From Alloboseaceae bacterium BT-24-1 (GTDB lineage: Bacteria > Pseudomonadota > Alphaproteobacteria > Rhizobiales > Beijerinckiaceae): DNA of 64,000 nt. The notes under the pieces are model-generated. The model was not told the DNA's origin, made no database searches, and saw only the letters and a list, made by a program, of their open reading frames with translations. Location: the NCBI GenBank assembly GCA_025846845.1, contig JAOYTL010000005.1, forward strand, positions 124,001 to 188,000, written 5' to 3'. Within the stretch, counting starts at the first letter, position 1, and each line of letters opens with the position of its first letter. Below, in pieces: positions 17,061-26,686 of this stretch. The position numbers and the translations under genes are program-made.

Positions 17061-18143
17061 TTACAATCTGCCAGCCGGCACGAAGGCCTGCCCTGCCATC
17101 AGGATGCGCGCGGTGCGCAGCAGCCCGGCCCGCTCGACCACCGGCAGCTCAGCCGTTCCGCCCATCGTCAGCGTCACCGTGAACTCGCCGGTCGGATGCT
17201 CGACCGAAAGCGTGCGCTCGTGCCCCTGTGGCATCACCACGACGGAGGCGGCCGGTGAACCCGGCAGCACGGCGGCGGTCGCGACCGTCACCGCGGCGAA
17301 GACGCCGATCGAGGCGTGGCATTCATGCGGGATAAAGCTGCGCGTGCAGATCGCCCCGCCCGCTTGTGGCGGGGCGACCAGCGCGATCTTCGGCACGACC
17401 TTCTTGGCGACGTCGCCGAGGTTCATCAGCGGACCGGCGGCAAGGCGGATCGCCTCGATGCGGGCCTTGAGCTCGGCGTCCTCGTTGAGCTGATCGCGCG
17501 GCTCGTAGCCGGTGCGCCCAACATCAGCGGCGCGCATGACGATCACCGGCATGCCGTTGTCGATCAAAGTGCAGGGCACCCCTTCGATCACATCGACGAC
17601 ATTGCCCGTAGGCAACAGCGCCCCGCAGACCGAACCTTCGGCGTCGAGGAAGCCGATATCGATCGGCGCCGAGGTCCTCGGCACGCCGTCGATGCGCGCA
17701 TTGCCCTCGGCACTCGCCTGACCGTCTGGCGTATCCATGGTGAGATCGGCGATCGTGCCGGTGTTGATAGTGCGGACCCGCACCGTGGTGCGTGCGCCGC
17801 TCGCCTTGATGAGCCCGCGCGCCAACGCAAAGGGCCCGATCCCGGCGAGGATGTTGCCGCAATTCGGGGTCGTATCGACCGAAGCTGTCTCGACGCCGAC
17901 CTGCGCGAACAGGAAGTCGATATCGCAGCCGGGCTCAGCTGAAGCCGAGACGATCGCGACCTTGCTGGTCAGGGGATGGGCGCCGCCGAGCCCGTCGACC
18001 TGACGCTTGTCGGGCGAGCCCATCACCGCCAGCAGGAAGGCGTCGCGCGCGGCGATGTCGGCCGGCAGATCGTCACGCAGGAAGTAGGCGCCCTTGGAAG
18101 TGCCGCCGCGGATCAACATGCAGGGAACGGCGATCTGGCCCAT
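17061..18143 (-). CDS. galD: 4-oxalomesaconate tautomerase (GalD, PrpF family)
   Basis: A 360-residue protein of the PrpF/diaminopimelate-epimerase-like fold. It opens 'IAVPCMLIRGGTSKGAYFLR', the usual start of this family, and has 'TPNCGNILAGIGPFALARG' with the presumed catalytic cysteine near residue 94. GalD interconverts keto and enol tautomers of 4-oxalomesaconate so that GalB can hydrate it. The gene lies 3 nt after the upstream Bug gene. PrpF-like proteins also act in methylcitrate metabolism, but the galB-galC neighbours decide in favour of GalD. Confidence 0.87.
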   Translation of the reverse strand: MGQIAVPCMLIRGGTSKGAYFLRDDLPADIAARDAFLLAVMGSPDKRQVDGLGGAHPLTSKVAIVSASAEPGCDIDFLFAQVGVETASVDTTPNCGNILAGIGPFALARGLIKASGARTTVRVRTINTGTIADLTMDTPDGQASAEGNARIDGVPRTSAPIDIGFLDAEGSVCGALLPTGNVVDVIEGVPCTLIDNGMPVIVMRAADVGRTGYEPRDQLNEDAELKARIEAIRLAAGPLMNLGDVAKKVVPKIALVAPPQAGGAICTRSFIPHECHASIGVFAAVTVATAAVLPGSPAASVVVMPQGHERTLSVEHPTGEFTVTLTMGGTAELPVVERAGLLRTARILMAGQAFVPAGRL

Positions 18144-18146
18144 CGC

Positions 18147-19136
18147 TTACTCCGCCGCCTTGATGCCGGCACGGGTGATGACGTCGCGCCAGAGCGCCAG
18201 CTCCGAGGCAATCAGCTTGCCGAAGCCCTCGGGCGTCTCCGGCCGCGCGATGGCGCCGTCCTTGGCCAGGGCTGCGGCAAAGTCGGGTTGGCCAAGCAGC
18301 GCGTTGATCTCGCGATTGAGCCGCTCGACGATCGGGCGCGGCGTGCGCGCCGGCGCCACCATCCCGTACCATTGCACTGCCTCGAACCCCGGCAGGCCGC
18401 TCTCGGACAGTGTCGGCAGATCGGGCGCGAAGCCGACGCGCTCGCGCGCGGCGACGCCGAGCACCCTGAGCTGGCCTCCCTCAGCCAGAGGCAGCACGGC
18501 CGGCCCGCCGGTCAGCGTGAACTGGATGTTGCCGGCGACGAGATCGTTCACCGAGGGCGCGGTACCGCGATAGGGCACATGCGTCGCCTCGATGCCAGCG
18601 CGGTGGCAGAAATAGGCGGTGGCGATATGGGCGGCGCTGCCCTGCCCGCCGGAAGAATAGTTCAGCTTGCCCGGATTGGCCTTGGCGTAGGCGATGAACT
18701 CCGCGAGGGTCCTGGCCGGCAGCTTCGGATTGATCGCCAGGATGTTCGGCAGCATGGCGACGAGCGCGACCGGCTGGAAATCCTTGACCGGATCATAGGG
18801 CACATTGGCGTAGAGCGAAGGCGCGAAGGCCAGCGTCCCGATATGGCCCATCATCAGCGTGTGCCCGTCGGGCTCGGACTTGGCGACCTGCCCCGAGGCT
18901 GTCATGCCGCCTGCGCCCGGCCGATTCTCGATCACGAAGCCCCTGCCGGCAATGCTGCGCTCGAGCTTGTTGGCGATCAGTCGCGCCAGGACGTCGGTGC
19001 TGCCGCCCGGTGTGAACGGCACGATGATCCGGATGAGCTGGCTCGGCCAGTCCGCTTGGGCGCGTACCGACCCAAGCTCGGCGAAGCCGGCAAGCCCGAG
19101 GCCCGCGAGGACGGAGCGACGATCGAACGTCATCAT
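18147..19136 (-). CDS. Tripartite tricarboxylate transporter-type binding protein (TctC/Bug family)
   Basis: A 329-residue periplasmic protein. The N-terminus 'FDRRSVLAGLGLAGFAELGS' resembles a Tat signal. The mature part contains 'RIIVPFTPGGSTDVLARLIA' and 'VIENRPGAGGMTASGQVAKS', both diagnostic of Bug proteins, which bind carboxylates such as tricarballylate, aromatic acids or nicotinate. No TctA or TctB membrane genes lie nearby, so this is an orphan binding protein. It may hand its ligand to another transporter or sense it. It overlaps the upstream dehydrogenase gene by 4 nt. Confidence 0.86.
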   Translation of the reverse strand: MMTFDRRSVLAGLGLAGFAELGSVRAQADWPSQLIRIIVPFTPGGSTDVLARLIANKLERSIAGRGFVIENRPGAGGMTASGQVAKSEPDGHTLMMGHIGTLAFAPSLYANVPYDPVKDFQPVALVAMLPNILAINPKLPARTLAEFIAYAKANPGKLNYSSGGQGSAAHIATAYFCHRAGIEATHVPYRGTAPSVNDLVAGNIQFTLTGGPAVLPLAEGGQLRVLGVAARERVGFAPDLPTLSESGLPGFEAVQWYGMVAPARTPRPIVERLNREINALLGQPDFAAALAKDGAIARPETPEGFGKLIASELALWRDVITRAGIKAAE

Positions 19137-19963
19137 GTCCCCACTTTGCGGCGGGCGCCGCGCTGCTGGGCATCAGCGATCGCGCCGGCAAGGCCGGGAT
19201 GGAAGCCGGCGGCCATCAGCATCTCGGCCGCCTCGCGCATCTCGGCGGCACGGCGCACGCCATGCGTTGCGACCCGCTCGCGCATGTCGGCGGCGAGCGC
19301 GTGGAAATCGATCGAGGGGAAGGTCGCGTTGAGGCTAGCGAAGACCGGGTCCTTGACGTCCCAGGCCTCGCAAGCGGCGGCGCAATCGACCATCAGCGCC
19401 TCCAACCCCTTGATGACGATGGAGCGGCAGAGCTTCATCGCCGAAGCCCGGCCATAGACCTCCGAGACCGGCGTCAGGTTCATGCCGAGCCCATTGAGCG
19501 CCTCGGATGCAGCCTGCGCCCGCGGGCCGCCAGCAAGGATCGCGACCTTGAGCCCTGGCTTCAGCACCGGCGCCATCACCGCCGCTTCGAGATAGTCGGC
19601 GCCGCTCGCGCTGACGGCATCAGCCGCTCGCTGCTTGGTCGAAGGCGCGGCCGAGTTGACGTCGACGAAGATCTGCCCCGGCTTCAGCCAGTTCGCGGCG
19701 TCAATTGCAACGGCCTCGGCGCGGTCGGCAGTGACGGCCGAGAAGACGAAGGCCGCACCGGAGCAGGCCTCCTGCGCCGACGGCGCACAGACGACCCCAA
19801 GCTTCTGCGCCGCCGCTTCGAGACGGGCGCCAGCCTCGCTACCGAAGAGCAGGTCGTAGGCGCGAATGGCGACGCCTTCATTGGCCAGCAATCCGCGCGA
19901 GAAGGCTTGCCCAACCTCGCCGAAGCCGATGAAGGCGATCGCTGCCGTGTTAGCGCCTGCCAT
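19133..19963 (-). CDS. NAD(P)-binding dehydrogenase with DUF1932 domain
   Basis: A 276-residue protein with a Rossmann-type 'IAFIGFGEVGQAFSRGL' at residue 9 and a C-terminal DUF1932 helical domain (about 190-265, from 'YGRASAMKLCRSIVIKGLEA'). The catalytic lysine of beta-hydroxyacid dehydrogenases would be the Lys in this last segment. Proteins of this kind frequently neighbour LigK/GalC aldolases, but their substrate is not established. I infer oxidation or reduction of an intermediate linked to the 4,5-cleavage pathway. It is the first structural gene of the operon, 86 nt downstream of the LysR gene. Confidence 0.75.
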   Translation of the reverse strand: MAGANTAAIAFIGFGEVGQAFSRGLLANEGVAIRAYDLLFGSEAGARLEAAAQKLGVVCAPSAQEACSGAAFVFSAVTADRAEAVAIDAANWLKPGQIFVDVNSAAPSTKQRAADAVSASGADYLEAAVMAPVLKPGLKVAILAGGPRAQAASEALNGLGMNLTPVSEVYGRASAMKLCRSIVIKGLEALMVDCAAACEAWDVKDPVFASLNATFPSIDFHALAADMRERVATHGVRRAAEMREAAEMLMAAGFHPGLAGAIADAQQRGARRKVGT

Positions 19964-20013
19964 CTCTGGCCTCTCCCCACGCGTTTCATCCCGCGGTCAG
20001 GGTCGGCCAAAGT

Positions 20014-20039
20014 CATTCTGCCATCAAATGATAAGAATG
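20014..20039. promoter_or_regulatory. Candidate LysR-type binding site ahead of the gal operon
   Basis: CATTCT (20014-20019), 14 nt, AGAATG (20034-20039), with a nested ATCA-AA-TGAT at 20023-20032. It sits between the end of the LysR gene and the first structural gene, about 50 nt upstream of the start at 19963. This is the right place for an activator site, but the symmetry centres differ by 1 nt and no LysR footprint is known here. Confidence 0.33.
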
Positions 20040-20049
20040 CAGCGATTGA

Positions 20050-20970
20050 TTACTTTTCTTCATCTCGCCTTGGCACGATGCTGCGCTTCAGCGCCTGGCT
20101 GAGCAGCGCCATCAGATCGCGCGTCACCGGGCGCACCGGCACAGATTTGCGCGTGATGATGCCGAGCGTGCGGGTCACAGCTGGCGAGCGCAGCGGGATC
20201 GCGACCAGATCGCCGGCATCGACGAGATCGAGCGAAAGCTGCGGCACGACCGCATAGCCGATGCGCGAGCGCACCAGGCTGACCGCGGTGACGACGCGCT
20301 GGACCTCGTAGCGCCAGGTCAAGGTCTCGCGGCGGGGGCCGAGCGCATCGTCGATCAGGATGCGGTTGCCGGTCTCGGCGCTGATCCGCACCAGCGGCTC
20401 GTCCTGCAATTGCGCCCAGGTCAGCGATGTCGCCTGTGCCAGCGGCATCGCGCGATGGCTGACAAGCACGAAGGGCTCCTTGACGACCGGCTTCAACTCG
20501 AGATCCCAGCGATTGGCGGCAACGATGGTGACACCGAACTCGGCCTCGCCCGACTGGACCTTGTCGGCGATCTCGGAGGCGGAGTTGTCGTGGATCCTGA
20601 CGCCGACGCCGGGATGGCGCTCCGCGAAGGCGGCGATCACCGCCGGCATGCAATGCGCCGCCACCGTCGGCAGGCAGCCGAGCGAGACCTGCTCGTCGCC
20701 CTCGCGCAGCTCGACCTTGACCTCGTTGATGGCGAAGCCAAGATCTTCGAAGATCCGCCGCGCTCGTGGCAGCAGCGTCGTGCCAGCCGCGGTCAGCGAG
20801 ACCTGACGCGTGGTCCGCAGGAACAGCGGCGTTCCCAGCGACTCTTCCAGCTTGCGGATGCGGTGGCTGAGCGCCGTCTGCGACAGGTTGAGATGCGAAG
20901 CGGCGGCGCGGAAGCTGCCGCGCTCGGCGATGCTGACGAAAGCCTGAAGTCCGAGCACATCCACGCGCAT
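20050..20970 (-). CDS. LysR-family transcriptional regulator
   Basis: A 306-residue LysR protein. The DNA-binding segment 'FVSIAERGSFRAAASHLNLS' followed by 'QTALSHRIRKLEESLGTPLF' covers residues 10-50; the effector-binding domain runs from about 92 to 295. It is transcribed in the same direction as the gal operon and directly upstream of it, an arrangement less common than divergence. I infer that it activates the gal/Liv/dioxygenase operon in response to an aromatic acid or pathway intermediate. Confidence 0.87.
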   Translation of the reverse strand: MRVDVLGLQAFVSIAERGSFRAAASHLNLSQTALSHRIRKLEESLGTPLFLRTTRQVSLTAAGTTLLPRARRIFEDLGFAINEVKVELREGDEQVSLGCLPTVAAHCMPAVIAAFAERHPGVGVRIHDNSASEIADKVQSGEAEFGVTIVAANRWDLELKPVVKEPFVLVSHRAMPLAQATSLTWAQLQDEPLVRISAETGNRILIDDALGPRRETLTWRYEVQRVVTAVSLVRSRIGYAVVPQLSLDLVDAGDLVAIPLRSPAVTRTLGIITRKSVPVRPVTRDLMALLSQALKRSIVPRRDEEK

Positions 20971-21045
20971 CGGACCACATAGCCTTCGGAAAGCGACAAC
21001 GCCAACGCCCGCGACAGAACATTGTCGGTCGTGTCGAGCGAGATC

Positions 21046-21733
21046 TCAGATTCCCAGATAAGCTTCACGGATACGCGGATCGGCGATCAGCTCACCGGCT
21101 GCACCGCTGAAGACGATGCGGCCGGTCTCCATGACATAGCCGCGATCGGCGATTTGCAGGGCCGCATAGGCGTTCTGCTCGACCAGCAGGACGGTGACGC
21201 CGAGCGATTTCAGGGTCTTCACGACGTCGAGGATCTGCGCCACGAGGATGGGGGCCAGCCCCATGCTCGGCTCGTCGAGCAAGAGGCAGGCGGGCCGTGC
21301 CATCAAGGCGCGGCCGATCGCCAGCATCTGCTGCTGGCCTCCGGAGAGGCCTCCGGCCGGCAGGTTGCGCTTCTCCTTCAGGATCGGGAACATGGTGAAG
21401 GAGTCGGCCATGTCGCGCTCGACGCGTTCGTCAGCGAAGAGATAGGCGCCGAGCCGCAGATTCTCCTCGACGGTCAGGTTGGTGAAGATCAGCCGGCCTT
21501 CCGGCGAATGCGAGAGCCCTAAGCCGACGCGGCGATGGGCCGGAATCGACTTCAGAGCCTCGCCGCGGAAGATGATCGCACCGCCGCTCGTCGGCTGCAC
21601 GCCGGAGATGCAGCGCAGCAGCGTCGTCTTGCCGGCTCCATTGGCGCCGACGACTGTGACGATCTCGCCCGAGCCGACCTCGAGATCGACGCCGTGCAGG
21701 ACCTCGATGCGGCCATAGCGCGATCGCAGCCCT

Positions 21734-21747
<14 letters not shown>
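21046..21747 (-). CDS. livF: Second Liv-type importer, ATP-binding protein LivF
   Basis: A 233-residue ATPase with Walker A 'VVGANGAGKTTLLRCISG' near residue 32, signature 'GGLSGGQQQMLAIGRAL' and Walker B 'CLLLDEPSMGLAPIL'. It overlaps livG by 14 nt at its start. This is the last gene of the phenylacetate-side transporter set. It ends 75 nt before the LysR gene and a read-through into the gal region is possible, because no strong terminator is visible between them. Confidence 0.88.
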
Positions 21748-22518
<771 letters not shown>

Positions 22519-22519
<1 letters not shown>

Positions 22520-23472
22520 CAGCCCCTCCCCTTCAGGCGGCGCATGAGCGAGGGCAGGAGTCCGTCGCGCATGAAGATCATCACCAGCATCATGATCAGG
22601 CCGAGGATGAGGTTCTCGTATTGCTGCAGCACGGTCAGCGCCTGCGGCAGCAGCGTCAGCGTCGCCGCCCCTAGGATCGCGCCCGGCACCGAGCCGACGC
22701 CGCCGAACACAGTCATCGTCACCAGCTCGACCGAATGCAGGAAGCCGGCGACATCCGGCGTGATGAAGCGGTTCATCAGCGCCAGCAGCGAGCCCGAGAG
22801 CGAGGCGTAGACGGCCGAGATCACAAAAGCCGAGAGCTTCAACCGGGCAACGTCGACGCCGACGGTGCGGGCCGCCACCTCGGAATCGTGCAGGGCGCGC
22901 AAGGCCCGGCCGGTCGGGCTGTCATGGAGGTTGAGCGCGACCCAGGCGCCGAGCAGCATCGCCAGGCCGGTCGCGGCGTACCAGAACTGCGCGTTGCTGA
23001 GGCCGATGCCGATCGTGGCGAGCGCCCCGCGCAACCCTAGCTCGGCGACCTCGCGCCCGTCCGGTCCACCGGTTATCTTCGCCTCGTTGGCGAGCACCAT
23101 CGAGACGAGGATGCCGAAGCCGAGGGTGGCGACGGCGAGGTAATAGCCCTTGAGCCGAAGGATCGGCCGGCCGATCAGCCAGGCGACGCCGCCAGAAAGC
23201 ACGGCACCGAGCAGCATGGCGAGGCCCGGATGCAGGCCGAGATAGCCGGGGGCCAGCGCGCAGGCATAGGCGCCGATCCCGGCGAAGCCAGCATGGCCGA
23301 GGCTGATCTGGCCGGCAAAGCCGATCAGGACGACGAGGCCGGTGACCGCGAGCCCGTTCACGAAGATCAGCGCGCCGATGCGGTAATAGAAATTGGACGG
23401 GAAGAGCGCCGGCGCCAGCGCGATCAGCAGCGCCAGCACGAGCAGGGTCAGATGCTTGCGGGACAGGCGCAT
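22519..23472 (-). CDS. livM: Second Liv-type importer, permease LivM
   Basis: A 317-residue permease that starts 'MRLSRKHLTLLVLALLIALA' and carries the 'GFAGQISLGHAGFAGIGAYA' hallmark near residue 52. The ATG at 23472 is preferred over a frame reaching 23580 because the longer version would add a serine-rich segment that is only the shadow of livH. About nine membrane segments are visible. It follows livH after one base. Confidence 0.87.
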
Positions 23473-23473
23473 C

Positions 23474-24346
23474 TCAGACCCGGTCCATCGCCTTGCGGCC
23501 GAACAGGCCTTGCGGCATGGCGAACAGGACCGCGAGGATGACGACGAAGGCGACGGCGTCCTTGTAGACGGAGCTGACATAGCCGGCCGTGAACGCCTCG
23601 ATCAGCCCAAGCAGCAGGCCGCCGGCCAGCGCGCCGGCCGGGATGCCCATGCCGCCGAGCATGGCCGCGGCGAACCCCTTCAGTGCGATCGCCACGCCGA
23701 GATCATAGCTCGTCAGGGTGATCGGCGTGACGAGCACGCCGGCCAGCGCCCCGATCGCAGCCGAGACCGCAAAGCTCAGCGTCATCATATGGTTCGGGTT
23801 GATGCCGACGAGGCTCGCGGCGATGCGGTTGTTGGCGGTGGCGAGCACGGCCTTGCCGGTCAGCGTATGGGCGAAGAACAGCCATAGGGACAGGAAGATC
23901 GCGACCGCACCGGCGATGACCCAGAGGCTTTGCGGCAGGATCGTCGCGCCGAGGATTCGGATCGGATCGTCGCCGGAGAAGCTCGGAAAGCGGTGGAGCT
24001 GCTTGTCGAAGACGAGCTGCGCGCCACCGCGCAGGAAGATCGAGGCGCCGATCGTGATGATGATCAGGCTGGCGACGGGCGCGCCCCGAGCCGGCTCGAT
24101 CGCCAGCTTGTTGAGCAGCACGCCGACGCTCGCAGTGGCAATTATGGCCAGGATCGCGGCGAGCGGCAGCGGAATGCCGGCCTGCCAGGCGAAGAAGCTG
24201 ATCATGCCGCCCAGCATGACGAACTCACCCTGGGCGAAGTTCACCACGTCGGAGGCGTTGTAGATCAGGGTGAAGCCGAGCGCGACGAGCGCATAGACCG
24301 CGCCGACCGTCACACCCGACAACAGATACTGGAGAAGTTCCGCCAC
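23474..24346 (-). CDS. livH: Second Liv-type importer, permease LivH
   Basis: A 290-residue permease with eight predicted membrane segments. The start 'MAELLQYLLSGVTVGAVYAL' and the 'YNASDVVNFAQGEFVMLGG' motif are typical of LivH. An inverted repeat element separates it from the binding-protein gene upstream, which may set a lower expression level for the membrane and ATPase genes. Confidence 0.88.
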   Translation of the reverse strand: MAELLQYLLSGVTVGAVYALVALGFTLIYNASDVVNFAQGEFVMLGGMISFFAWQAGIPLPLAAILAIIATASVGVLLNKLAIEPARGAPVASLIIITIGASIFLRGGAQLVFDKQLHRFPSFSGDDPIRILGATILPQSLWVIAGAVAIFLSLWLFFAHTLTGKAVLATANNRIAASLVGINPNHMMTLSFAVSAAIGALAGVLVTPITLTSYDLGVAIALKGFAAAMLGGMGIPAGALAGGLLLGLIEAFTAGYVSSVYKDAVAFVVILAVLFAMPQGLFGRKAMDRV

Positions 24347-24363
24347 TTGATGCTCCAGGCTTT

Positions 24364-24507
24364 CCTTCTCCCCTTGCGGGAGAAGGTGGCGCGCAGCGCC
24401 GGATGAGGGGTCGCGCAGGTTTTGAAAGCTCTGGGAAGGGCGCCACCGGGCTCACGATCAGCCTCGCGCGACCCTCACCCTAGCCCTCTCCCGCAAGGGG
24501 AGAGGGG
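24364..24507. repeat. Paired inverted repeats between livK and livH
   Basis: Left arm 24364-24386 and right arm 24484-24507 are inverted copies of a 'CTCCCCTTGCGGGAGA'-type sequence, each of which is itself able to fold on its own. Outer parts also match (GAGGGGTCGCGC on the left, GCGCGACCCTCACCC on the right). This resembles the paired palindromes found between many genes of Hyphomicrobiales. Its position after a binding-protein gene recalls REP elements that protect the upstream part of transporter messages, for example between malE and malF. Confidence 0.7.
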
Positions 24508-24526
24508 ATAGCGCGTGCCCTGAGCC

Positions 24527-25663
24527 TTACTGCACCAGCGCCCAGTCGCCGCGCTTGATCTCGAGCATGCGGAAGGCGGAAAGGTCGAGGCCGAGATGGT
24601 CGGTTGCGGCCATGTTGAAGGTGCCGGTCACGCCGACGAAACCCTTGGTGCCCTCGATCGCGTCGCGGATCGCCTTAGGGTCGGCCTTGCCGGCGCGCTT
24701 GATCGCATCGACCAGGAGCCGCAGGCCGTCATGCGCATAGCCGCCGAAAGTGGAGGCCGGCTGATTGAACTTCGCCTGGTAGGCGGTCGTATAGGCGGCG
24801 ACGACCGCCTTCTGCGGGTCGTTCGCCGGCAGGAGGCTGGCGACGAGAACGGCGGTGCCGGGCAGGCGCACGCCTTCCGAAGCCGGGCCGGCGAGGTCGA
24901 TGAAGCTCTTCGAGGCGACGCCGTGCGACTGGTAGAGCGGCGTCTTGATTCCGAGCTGGCCATAATTGCGGGTGACGATCGCCGGCCCCTGGCCGAAGCC
25001 GGGATTGAGGATCGCCTGCACCTCGCCCTTGGAGCGGATATTGGTGAGCTGCGGGGTCATGTCGGCGTCGTTCGGGCCGTAGGTCTCCTCGGCCAGCACG
25101 GTGATGCCGAACTCACCGATGACCTGCAGGCACTGCTTGCGCATCGAGGCGCCGAAGCCGTCCGAGCCTGAGATCAGGGCGATCTTGCTGAAGCCCTTGG
25201 CCTTCATGTCCTCGAAGATCTTGCGGCAAGCCATCCGGTCGGTATGCGGCGTCTTGAAGACGAAGGGCTTGACCGGGTCGATGATCTCGATCGCGCCAGC
25301 CAGCGAAATGAACGGAATCTTGGCATTCTCGACGACCGAGATGATCGACATGGTCGTGCCGGTGGTCGAGCCGCCGACGATCGCGATGACCCCGTCATCC
25401 TCGACCAGGCGGGTGGCGAAGGTGCGCGCCTTGTTCGGGTCGCCGCCATCGTCATAGAGGAAGAGCTTGAGCTTCTGGCCGAGCACGCCGCCGGCGGCAT
25501 TGATCTCGTCGACCAGCAGCTTGAGGGTCTTGGCCTCGGGATCGCCGAGCGAGGAGGCCGGTCCGGTCTCGGAGACCGAAGCGCCAATCTTGATGTCGGC
25601 GAAGGCCGGGCCAGCGAGGCCGAGCGTCAGCGCGAGCGCGCTGCCGAAAACGTTGAGCTTCAT
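24527..25663 (-). CDS. Second Liv-type importer, periplasmic binding protein
   Basis: A 378-residue binding protein. The signal peptide 'MKLNVFGSALALTLGLAGPA' ends in AFA and is followed by 'DIKIGASVSETGPASSLGDP', the typical start of a LivK-fold domain. Its promoter region is shared with the divergent paaG operon and contains a candidate PaaR operator. The location suggests uptake of phenylacetate, phenylalanine or a related aromatic compound rather than leucine, which is inference from context. Confidence 0.87.
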   Translation of the reverse strand: MKLNVFGSALALTLGLAGPAFADIKIGASVSETGPASSLGDPEAKTLKLLVDEINAAGGVLGQKLKLFLYDDGGDPNKARTFATRLVEDDGVIAIVGGSTTGTTMSIISVVENAKIPFISLAGAIEIIDPVKPFVFKTPHTDRMACRKIFEDMKAKGFSKIALISGSDGFGASMRKQCLQVIGEFGITVLAEETYGPNDADMTPQLTNIRSKGEVQAILNPGFGQGPAIVTRNYGQLGIKTPLYQSHGVASKSFIDLAGPASEGVRLPGTAVLVASLLPANDPQKAVVAAYTTAYQAKFNQPASTFGGYAHDGLRLLVDAIKRAGKADPKAIRDAIEGTKGFVGVTGTFNMAATDHLGLDLSAFRMLEIKRGDWALVQ

Positions 25664-25826
25664 TGTTTCCTCCGAGTGCCACGTATTTTTGTGCAGTTCG
25701 TCGCCGCGCAGCTGAATCCTCAGAGCGCGATCGTCGTCGTTCCCCGCATGGCGCGTGGCTGACCTCGGGATCAGGTTCGCAACCTTTGCCTGAGACCAAT
25801 TCGCGCCTTCGTTGACTTAATAATTG

Positions 25827-25840
25827 ACCGACCGTTCGGA
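25827..25840. promoter_or_regulatory. Candidate PaaR operator 1 (liv/paaG divergent promoter)
   Basis: The 14-mer ACCGACCGTTCGGA matches 12 of 14 positions of the perfect palindrome found at 41019-41032 in front of the paaJ-paaZ operon. It lies 60 nt upstream of the paaG start and about 165 nt upstream of the binding-protein start. The shared motif in front of two paa units, with a TetR gene in one of them, supports a PaaR regulon. Confidence 0.55.
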
Positions 25841-25900
25841 CTATGCAAGGGATTTTTTGAAGCGACGGCTCAAGGCCGCGACTGCATGGGAGGAAAGCGC

Positions 25901-26686
25901 ATGTCCGATACGGTCAAGGTAGCGCTCGCCGATGGCCTGCTCCGGCTGACGCTCAATCGCCCGGACAAGCTGAATTCCTTCAATGAGGAGATGCATCTCG
26001 CCCTGCGCGCCGCAATGCAGCGCGCCCATGATGAAAGCGAGATCCGCGCAGTCCTGCTCACCGGCGCCGGTCGCGGCTTCTGCGCCGGCCAGGACCTCGG
26101 CGACCGCGATCCGCGCAAGGAAACCGCGCCCGATCTCGGTCGCACCATCGAGACCTTCTACAATCCGCTCATCCGGCTGATCCGCAGCCTTAACAAGCCG
26201 ATCGTCTGCGCGGTCAACGGCGTCGCCGCCGGTGCCGGCGCCAATATCGCGATCGCCTGCGATATCGTGCTCGCGGCGCGTTCGGCGAAATTCATCCAGG
26301 CCTTCTCCAAGATCGGCCTGGTTCCCGATTCAGGCGGCACCTGGACCCTTGCCCAGCTGCTTGGCGAGGCTCGCGCCAAGGCGCTTGCCCTGACGGCGGA
26401 GCCGCTGACAGCAGAGACCGCCGCGGCCTGGGGCCTGATTTGGCGCGTCGTCGATGATGCCGATCTGGCGGCCGAGGCCGAAGCGCTCGGCAAGAAGCTG
26501 GCGGCTGGCCCGACCTTCGGACTCGGCCTGATCAAGCAGGCGATCCAGGCCTCAGCCGGCAACACGCTCGACCAGCAGCTCGACCTCGAGCGCGACCTGC
26601 AGCGGCAGGCCGGGCGCAGCGCCGATTATGCCGAAGGTGTCCTGGCGTTTCTCGACAAGCGCCAGCCCGAGTTCACCGGACGATGA
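25901..26686 (+). CDS. paaG: 1,2-epoxyphenylacetyl-CoA isomerase (PaaG, enoyl-CoA hydratase family)
   Basis: A 261-residue crotonase-fold protein. The oxyanion-hole segments 'GRGFCAGQDLGDRD' and 'NGVAAGAGANIAIACDIVLA' are visible, and the conserved acid lies in 'KIGLVPDSGGTW' (Asp near residue 137). PaaG opens the ring-epoxide of phenylacetyl-CoA to the oxepin form. I set the start at 25901, where GGGAGGAAA precedes the ATG; the upstream ATG at 25886 overlaps that site. It is the first gene of paaG-paaI-paaK-paaR and overlaps paaI by 4 nt. Confidence 0.9.
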   Translation: MSDTVKVALADGLLRLTLNRPDKLNSFNEEMHLALRAAMQRAHDESEIRAVLLTGAGRGFCAGQDLGDRDPRKETAPDLGRTIETFYNPLIRLIRSLNKPIVCAVNGVAAGAGANIAIACDIVLAARSAKFIQAFSKIGLVPDSGGTWTLAQLLGEARAKALALTAEPLTAETAAAWGLIWRVVDDADLAAEAEALGKKLAAGPTFGLGLIKQAIQASAGNTLDQQLDLERDLQRQAGRSADYAEGVLAFLDKRQPEFTGR

